This document shows positions 57,716 to 64,000 of a stretch of 64,000 bases of DNA, piece after piece. Each line of letters starts with the position of its first letter. Position 1 is the first letter of the stretch. This DNA comes from JAVBNC01 sp031551765 (lineage in GTDB: Bacteria > Desulfobacterota > Desulfovibrionia > Desulfovibrionales > Desulfovibrionaceae). The position numbers and the translations under genes are program-made. The notes under the pieces are model-generated. The model was not told the origin of the DNA and did not search any database. It saw only the letters and a list, made by a program, of their open reading frames with translations. The stretch covers positions 1 through 64,000 of the forward strand of contig JAVBNC010000011.1 of the NCBI GenBank assembly GCA_031551765.1, written 5' to 3'.

Positions 57716-57994
57716 ATGACTAAAGCCGCTCTAATTGCTGAAATCGCCCGCAAGGCCAATCTTACCAAGGCTGCCGCGGAACGCGTGCTGAACGCGTTCC
57801 TGGGTTCCGTGCACAACACGCTGGTGTCCGACAAAAAGCTCACTCTCACCGGCTTTGGCACGTTTGCGGTGGAAGAGCGCAAAGCACGCAAGGGCCGGAA
57901 CCCCCGCACCGGCGCCGTGCTGAAAATCCCCGCCTCCAAAGTCGTGCGTTTCCGCGCGGGCAAAGGGCTCAAAGAAGCGGTGAAGAAAAAATAA
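57716..57994 (+). CDS. hup: HU-family DNA-binding protein
   Basis: A 92-residue basic nucleoid protein. The helical dimerisation part (MTKAALIAEIARKANLTKAA) and the DNA-binding arm with GRNPRTG (residues 62-68) are both present. Lysine-rich C-terminus ends VKKK. The start at 57716 was chosen by the GGGAGGA site at 57706-57712 and the HU N-terminus; the frame upstream is not conserved. The leader (57587-57715) is AT-rich, with TTTAGG and TATGCT 17 bases apart as a possible promoter. A perfect terminator follows, so it is monocistronic. Confidence 0.95.
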   Translation: MTKAALIAEIARKANLTKAAAERVLNAFLGSVHNTLVSDKKLTLTGFGTFAVEERKARKGRNPRTGAVLKIPASKVVRFRAGKGLKEAVKKK

Positions 57995-58014
57995 CCGCGA
58001 CCATGCATGCATAT

Positions 58015-58051
58015 GGAGCCTTTCAGCCGGTCTGAAAGGCTCCGTTTTTTT
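58015..58051 (+). terminator. terminator after HU gene
   Basis: GGAGCCTTTCA (58015-58025) pairs perfectly with TGAAAGGCTCC (58033-58043), then GTTTTTTT. Classic intrinsic terminator. Confidence 0.93.
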
Positions 58052-58168
58052 GCAAACCCCGCGCATCCGCAGGGTTTTCTTGAAAAGCGCCCGTGAAGCG
58101 TATAGTCTCCCACGGACGCGCGCGGCTTTCCCGTGCGGCTTCGACAACATTTTTCCGGATCAGGCCAC

Positions 58169-59080
58169 ATGTCCCTTTCTTTTTCCCATACCATTCAGTT
58201 GTCCGCCCTGCGCCTTCTGGGCAAGGGGTTTACGGCTCTTGGCTTTGCCGGGATACACCGTATCGCGGGCGTTCTCGGCGCGGTCCTGTGGTACTGCCTG
58301 CCCGGCAGGCGGCGCGAGGCCGTGCAACGCATACAGGAACACCTGGGCCTTTCCCGCCACGAAGCCGTGTGCGCCGCCCGCGCCAGCTTTACCAACAACG
58401 CCATGTCTTTTCTTGAGATTTTCCTGGTACCCAAGCTCCTTGGGGTCACGGACCCCCGCCTGCGCGACAACGAGGACAAAGAGCGCTTCCTGCGCCTGAT
58501 CGCCGGGGCGGAGCGTCCCGTAATAGCGGCGCTGGCCCATTTCGGCTCCTGGGAGCTTCTGGCTTCCTTGAAGTGGGAAAACAAGGACAGGCCGCTGCTC
58601 ACCGTCGTGCGCCAGCATAAAAATCCCGCCATGAACACCCTGATTCACGAACTGCGCGGGGCGCGGGGCATGACCAGCCTGGACCACCGGAACGTTTCGG
58701 TTTCCGTGCTGGACCTTCTGCGGCAGGGTGGGGTCGCCGCTTTTCTGGTGGACCACAACTGCCGCCGCCGCGACGCCGTTTTTCTGCCTTTTCTCGGCAA
58801 AATCGCCGCCGTCAACAAGGGGCCCGCGCTGTTGGCCGTGCGCGCCAAGGCCATTGTCTACCCTCTCTATCTGGAACGCCACGAAGACCAGACCTACAGC
58901 ATGATTATGGGCCAGGGGCTGGACACGGCGGAGCTGGACGGCTCCCTGTCCGACCGCGTGAGCGCGGTGGCGGAGTTCTACACCAAGGCCGTGGAAGAGC
59001 AGGTGCGCAGAAAGCCCGAGCAGTGGTTCTGGATGCACCGCCGCTGGAAGACGCGCCCGGAAGATGAAGAGGCGCGGTGA
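58169..59080 (+). CDS. LpxL/HtrB-like lipid A acyltransferase
   Basis: A 303-residue membrane-associated acyltransferase. A hydrophobic N-terminal segment (about 20-45, GFAGIHRIAGVLGAVLWYCL) is followed by the LPLAT signature AHFGSWELL (the H-x4-E catalytic dyad, around residue 130), LVDHNCRRRDAVFLPFLGK, GPALLAVRAKA, and a final WFWMHRRWKTRP, which is a hallmark of LpxL/LpxM. It is predicted to add a secondary acyl chain to lipid A or Kdo-lipid A; kdsA and kdsC are 4-5 kb downstream. The start at 58169 is supported by family length; AGG is a weak ribosome site. Confidence 0.85.
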   Translation: MSLSFSHTIQLSALRLLGKGFTALGFAGIHRIAGVLGAVLWYCLPGRRREAVQRIQEHLGLSRHEAVCAARASFTNNAMSFLEIFLVPKLLGVTDPRLRDNEDKERFLRLIAGAERPVIAALAHFGSWELLASLKWENKDRPLLTVVRQHKNPAMNTLIHELRGARGMTSLDHRNVSVSVLDLLRQGGVAAFLVDHNCRRRDAVFLPFLGKIAAVNKGPALLAVRAKAIVYPLYLERHEDQTYSMIMGQGLDTAELDGSLSDRVSAVAEFYTKAVEEQVRRKPEQWFWMHRRWKTRPEDEEAR

Positions 59081-59168
59081 GTTGACGGGCGTCTGGAAGC
59101 AAACCGACGGGTATCAGTCTGGCATGCGGCAGGTATTGGACCGGCATTTGACCGGTAGCGGACAGGTG

Positions 59169-59587
59169 TCAGTCTGACTTGGGGGCGGAAGGTTCCGGTA
59201 TGCCCCCGGTTTCCAGGGGGGAGAGATCGTAGCGCCGGATGTGCTGCATGGGGAAAAGCTCAACGCGCCTTCCGGGGTGGTCACTTTCAGGGTGCCGTGG
59301 TCCGTGGGGGCCGCGTCCACGCAAGGCATGTTCAAACTGCCCCCGCCCGTGAACTGGATGTGCAGAAAACGCAGCTTGCCGCGCAGGGTCTGATGCGCTG
59401 TCACTTCCGTGGCCGTGCGGATGGAGCGCAGCATCATCAGGTGCCAGTCCGCCCGCAGTTTCTTGCGGTTTTCCGGGGTGTCGTGCTCCGGGCACAAGGC
59501 CAGCTTCTGGCTGTCCGGGGCGGGAACAAAGCCTTTGATCCGGCCTCCGGGACCGGCGTCTTTACCGCAGATGTGGCAAGGGATCAT
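59169..59587 (-). pseudogene. frameshifted zinc-finger protein gene of unknown function
   Basis: The reading frame from the ATG at 59587 encodes a cysteine/histidine start (MIPCHICGKDAGPGGRIKGF, then CPEHDTPENR, a probable zinc site) and continues to GTLKVTTPEG. There it shifts: the first frame goes on into an unlikely serine/cysteine/proline-rich tail, while the next frame gives a sensible end, RVELFPMQHIRRYDLSPLETG and a stop at 59169-59171. The join is at a short G run near 59262-59271, where one extra G would restore a single ~140-residue protein. This is either a true single-base deletion or a sequencing error. I know similar unnamed proteins from Desulfovibrio-type genomes, but no function. 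Confidence 0.6.
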
Positions 59588-59644
59588 GCGCACCGTCCGG
59601 ACTTGAGGGAATCATATTTTTTGATTTTATAGACAGAGAGAGGC

Positions 59645-59678
59645 CCGGCGGAAGGGGAGACCGGCTCCCCTTCCCCGG
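59645..59678 (-). terminator. hairpin after exported nitroreductase gene
   Basis: CCGG-c-GGAAGGGGA (59645-59658) pairs with TCCCCTTCC-c-CGG (59666-59678). It lies 9 bases past the nitroreductase stop on the minus strand and resembles the GGGGAAGGGG hairpin family noted at 21917 and 31633. Confidence 0.6.
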
Positions 59679-59687
59679 ATTATTATT

Positions 59688-60320
59688 CTAGTAATGCCCG
59701 ATAGGCATGATGCACACGGGCTTGTCGTCGGCCTTGAGCTTGAGGTGCATGCGCACTTTGTCGACGCTCAGGGTGGCGGCGTAGCGCGCGCCGATATTCA
59801 TGGCCTGGGCGGCAAGGTAGACGTTCTGAGTCATGGCGCCCACAAGGATGTACCCGAAAGAGGCGCGGCGCGCGGGATCGCTGAACGCGCTGAGCTTGGC
59901 GCCGTTCTCCACGAACACCAGCACGTAGGGCGCGGTACCGGCCCAGCCCTGGCCGCCGAGATCGGCCTTGACCTTGGCGTTGCTGATTTCCTTCAGCTTG
60001 TTGGCCTTCCAGTCATAGAGGAACACGCCTTCGTCGCCCACGACGTACACGTCGCAGTAGGGCTCGCGGCCTTGTGCCATGGGCACGGTCCACTTGTTGT
60101 CGCGGTTCAGGCCGCTGGCGGCCCAGAGTATGGTAGAAAGTTCTTCCTTGCTGACGGCCTTGGTGGGAAAGCCGTTGCCCGGCGCGGAAGAACGCTTTTT
60201 CACGGCCGTGAGCACGTCCGGGCCGCCCTGCGTTTTGGGCGCGGGCAGGGAGATGTCCGCGGCAAGGGCGCTGGAAGCGGCGAACACAAAGAGGCAGGCG
60301 AGCAGAAGAATCTTTTTCAT
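59688..60320 (-). CDS. exported nitroreductase-fold (SagB-like) oxidoreductase
   Basis: A 210-residue protein with a clear Sec signal peptide (residues 1-21, ending ALA) followed by a nitroreductase/SagB-type flavin fold: LTAVKKRSS (FMN phosphate contact region), LSTILWAASGLNRDN, DVYVVGDEGVFLYDWKANKL, GAMTQNVYLAAQAMNIGARY and a short C-terminus. Members are normally cytoplasmic FMN enzymes, so export is odd; a folded flavoprotein would be expected to use Tat, yet no twin arginine is seen. Substrate unknown. AAGGAG precedes the ATG. It overlaps the end of purQ by four bases (ATGA). Confidence 0.75.
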   Translation of the reverse strand: MKKILLLACLFVFAASSALAADISLPAPKTQGGPDVLTAVKKRSSAPGNGFPTKAVSKEELSTILWAASGLNRDNKWTVPMAQGREPYCDVYVVGDEGVFLYDWKANKLKEISNAKVKADLGGQGWAGTAPYVLVFVENGAKLSAFSDPARRASFGYILVGAMTQNVYLAAQAMNIGARYAATLSVDKVRMHLKLKADDKPVCIMPIGHY

Positions 60321-61138
60321 GCGGAAGCTCCTTCTCGTAAATAGCGGACGGCGTTGGCGAAAAGCGCCGTGCCGGGTGTATCCTGCTCCCCCCGTGTCCA
60401 GCCGGGATGGTTGGTGGGGTGGGTGTAGGCTTCCGGGTGGGGCATAAGCCCCAGAATGCGGCCGCTGGGGTCGGTCAGGCCCGCGATGCCGTTGGGGGAA
60501 TCGTTGGGGTTTTCCGGATACTGCTGGGTGGACGCGTAGGCGGGCGGCAGGGCGTAGCGCAGGGCCACCAGGTTTTCGCGCTCCAGGCGCTCTAGAGTGG
60601 CCGCGTCTTTGGGCACCAGGCGGCCTTCGCCGTGGCGCACGGGGAAATAGAGCTTGTCCAGGCCCCTGGTAAAGACGCAGGGGCTGCCGCCGTTCACGGC
60701 CAGGTGGCACCAGCGGTCTTCAAAACGGGCGGAGGCGTTGTGCATCAGCGAAACCTGGCGTTCCAGGTACAGGCCGTCCAGGGCGGGCAAAAGGCCCAGC
60801 TTGACCAGCAGCTGAAAGCCGTTGCAAATGCCCAGCACCAGGCCGCCGCGCTCCACCAGGGCCATGAGCTGGTCCACCAGCATGGCGCCTTTGTCGTCCT
60901 TGGCGTGTTTCCAGCGTATGCTGGCCGCCTGGGCCGCGCCCAGGTCGTCCCCGTCCAGAAAGCCGCCGGGGAAGATCAGAAAAGAGTGGTCCGCAAGCCG
61001 GATACGGCCCGAGGTGAGATCGGAAAAGTGCGCGATATCCACGGTATCCGAACCGGCCAGCGTGGCCGCGTGGGCGCATTCAACCTCGCAATTGGTACCG
61101 TAGCCGGTAATGACCAAAGTATTGACCCTGGCGGGCAT
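60317..61138 (-). CDS. purQ: phosphoribosylformylglycinamidine synthase, glutaminase subunit
   Basis: A 273-residue class I glutamine amidotransferase that supplies ammonia to PurL in the fourth step of purine synthesis. TGYGTNCEVE at the N-terminus, the nucleophile GICNGFQLL (around residue 105) and the His-Glu pair in LMPHPEAY near the end make the triad. It is longer than the Bacillus-type PurQ (about 227 residues) and resembles the glutaminase domain of the long PurL form, here as a separate chain; purS and purL are not in the window. It is translationally coupled to the exported nitroreductase. Confidence 0.9.
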   Translation of the reverse strand: MPARVNTLVITGYGTNCEVECAHAATLAGSDTVDIAHFSDLTSGRIRLADHSFLIFPGGFLDGDDLGAAQAASIRWKHAKDDKGAMLVDQLMALVERGGLVLGICNGFQLLVKLGLLPALDGLYLERQVSLMHNASARFEDRWCHLAVNGGSPCVFTRGLDKLYFPVRHGEGRLVPKDAATLERLERENLVALRYALPPAYASTQQYPENPNDSPNGIAGLTDPSGRILGLMPHPEAYTHPTNHPGWTRGEQDTPGTALFANAVRYLREGASA

Positions 61139-61391
61139 GTGTTCCTCCGGATAGGGCGGCGATCGTTTACGTTGACGCGGTTCACTATTTTATTGAGTAA
61201 GGTGCCTCAAACGTACTATGCTCTAGAGAGCTGCCGCATTCGTGAGTAAGGCCGTCCACTCTACGCCTGTTCCCCTTATTGCGTCAACTGGCTGACGGAA
61301 AATGAAAAATGCGCTACTTTTCAAAAGATAACGAAATGTACGGCGGAACGCCTTTTTGTTGTACCTTCAGCGCCAAGACAGGGATGGGCTT

Positions 61392-63038
<1,647 letters not shown>

Positions 63039-63073
63039 TTCCGGCTGATTTTCTCAGCCGCAAGGCGGACGCC

Positions 63074-63919
63074 ATGACTCGGATGCCCATTCTCAGCCAG
63101 CCCCTGGATGCGGACGATTTGTACTTCGTCTTACAGGAACGGCGCTTTGTGTTTGCCGGCCCCTGCGTGCTGGAAGACTACACCCTGGCTCTGGAAACGG
63201 CCTACGCCGTGCGCGAGGCCGCAGAGGCCGCCGGGCTGTTCGCCGTGTTCAAAAGTTCGTATGACAAGGCCAACCGCACGTCGGTTTCCGGCTTCCGGGG
63301 GCCGGGCATTGCGGAAGGGCTGCGCTGGCTCGCGCGTATCCGCGAGGAAACCGGGCTGCCCTGCGTCACGGATATCCACGAGCCGGAAGAGGCGGCGGAA
63401 GCGGCCCAGGCCGTGGACATTCTGCAGATACCGGCCTTTCTCTGCCGCCAGACCCGCCTTTTGCAGGCGGCGGCGCAAACGGGCAAGGTGGTAAACATCA
63501 AGAAAGGGCAGTTCCTGGCTCCCTGGGAAATGGCTTCGGTGCTGGAAAAGGTGCGCAGCAAAGGCAACGGCCGGGTGCTGGCCACGGAACGGGGCACGAC
63601 CTTCGGCTACAACAACCTGGTGGTGGACATGCGTTCCATCCCCATCAGGAAAGCCTTTGGCGCGCCTGTTGTCATGGATGCCACCCACGCGGTACAACTG
63701 CCCGGCGGCCAGGGCTCCAGTTCCGGCGGCGACAGGAGCCAGGTGCCCACCCTGGCCAGGGCCGCCGTGGCCGCGGGCGTGGATGGGGTGTTCCTGGAAA
63801 CCCACCCGGACCCGGACAAGGCCCTGTGCGACGGGCCCAACAGCTGGCCCCTGGACAAGCTGCCCGCTCTGTTGCAAGAATTGGCGGCCCTTTGGAGAGT
63901 GCCCCGTGCCGACTACTGA
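63074..63919 (+). CDS. kdsA: 3-deoxy-8-phosphooctulonate synthase
   Basis: A 281-residue TIM-barrel enzyme joining arabinose-5-phosphate and phosphoenolpyruvate into Kdo-8-phosphate for lipopolysaccharide. Visible: FAGPCVLE (the cysteine of the metal-dependent class), FKSSYDKANRTS, VNIKKGQFLAPWEM, TERGTTFGYNNLVVDM, MDATHAVQLPGG and FLETHPDPDKALCDGPN. The presence of the N-terminal cysteine suggests the metal-requiring form. The start at 63074 follows AAGGCGG. Its last 14 bases overlap the next gene (kdsC). Confidence 0.96.
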   Translation: MTRMPILSQPLDADDLYFVLQERRFVFAGPCVLEDYTLALETAYAVREAAEAAGLFAVFKSSYDKANRTSVSGFRGPGIAEGLRWLARIREETGLPCVTDIHEPEEAAEAAQAVDILQIPAFLCRQTRLLQAAAQTGKVVNIKKGQFLAPWEMASVLEKVRSKGNGRVLATERGTTFGYNNLVVDMRSIPIRKAFGAPVVMDATHAVQLPGGQGSSSGGDRSQVPTLARAAVAAGVDGVFLETHPDPDKALCDGPNSWPLDKLPALLQELAALWRVPRADY

Positions 63920-64000
63920 CGCTTCTTTCGCCCACATAGACCCCGCCATTATCGAGGCGGCGCGCCACGTCAAAATGCTGGTGCTGGACGTGGACGGCGT
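63906..64000 (+). CDS. kdsC: Kdo-8-phosphate phosphatase, N-terminal fragment cut by window edge
   Basis: The GTG at 63906, inside the end of kdsA and preceded by GGAGAG, opens a frame whose 31 visible residues end VKMLVLDVDGV, the first motif (DxDGV) of HAD-superfamily phosphatases with the nucleophilic aspartate. Position directly after kdsA identifies it as the KdsC enzyme that dephosphorylates Kdo-8-phosphate. The gene continues beyond the window. Confidence 0.82.
   Translation, partial: MPTTDASFAHIDPAIIEAARHVKMLVLDVDG

Noticed and set aside
61205..61240. CTCAAA...GCTCTAGAGAGCTGC resembles the right end of the 146-base repeat
   Set aside because: Only a short stretch matches and neither internal hairpin is present, so it is not a third copy.
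61343..61362. Attenuator-like hairpin (GGCG-gaa-CGCC plus T run) before pyrG
   Set aside because: A stem of about four pairs is too weak to call a regulatory terminator; mentioned under pyrG only.

Overview
The window is GC-rich (roughly 60% or more), densely packed and almost entirely chromosomal core sequence. Gene content and order point to a sulfate-reducer-type member of the Desulfovibrionaceae/Desulfovibrionales: hslU next to argB and an HtrA protease, rpoH followed by a TPR lipoprotein, a LolA/LolB-like lipoprotein, rpiB and cysS, the rpmH-rnpA-yidD-yidC-jag-mnmE cluster, pyrG-kdsA-kdsC, and several G/C-rich hairpin repeats of a kind I associate with this group. The genus cannot be settled from the sequence alone. 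No rRNA, tRNA, CRISPR array or prophage was seen.

Layout. 1-3.1 kb: the N-terminus of an IS3-type transposase runs off the left edge, then a DUF1850 protein and a membrane protein whose 5' ends overlap divergently, then a Ras-like small GTPase/diguanylate cyclase pair. 3.2-5.9 kb: gluQ, a YheT-type hydrolase, a composite inverted-repeat element and the tail of a lost histidine kinase. 5.9-9.7 kb: argB, hslU and degP on the minus strand. 10-13.5 kb: a small lipoprotein and two adjacent sodium:dicarboxylate-type symporters; the second is preceded by three evenly spaced LacI-type operator-like palindromes. 13.6-21.9 kb: a 4Fe-4S protein, a tandem pair of exported M20 peptidases, a five-repeat S1 protein, an M48 protease and cysS. 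22.3-26.4 kb: the rpoH operon, with a good housekeeping promoter. 26.6-30.6 kb: a short MetH without reactivation domain, then a coupled TlpA-like/GNAT/hpt operon. 30.6-36.7 kb: a repeat, a zinc-ribbon/DUF3426 protein, radA, and an N-degron operon clpS-clpA-aat in which ClpA carries a histone-H1-like tail. 36.8-41.8 kb: the rpmH to mnmE cluster. 41.9-45 kb: a cytochrome P460-like protein, an isocitrate-lyase/PEP-mutase superfamily enzyme and a DASS transporter. 45.4-52.2 kb: CheZ, a PilZ-like protein, CpoB, a small membrane protein, lspA, ileS and a lipase. 52.3-59.6 kb: two unknown proteins, a second inverted-repeat element, an EF-G-like GTPase, rsmA, HU, an LpxL-like acyltransferase and a frameshifted zinc-finger gene. 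59.7-64 kb: an exported nitroreductase coupled to purQ, then pyrG, kdsA and the start of kdsC.

Functional themes are protein quality control (HslU, DegP, ClpS/ClpA/Aat, RpoH, M48 protease), envelope biogenesis (YidC/YidD, Lsp, CpoB, LpxL-like, KdsA/KdsC, lipoproteins), translation (three tRNA synthetase-family enzymes, S1, EF-G-like, RsmA, MnmE) and carboxylate uptake. The least expected features are the GTPase-GGDEF pair, the ClpA tail, the triple operator array and the dispersed structured repeats. I did not find a clearly new multi-gene system; these are the best leads.
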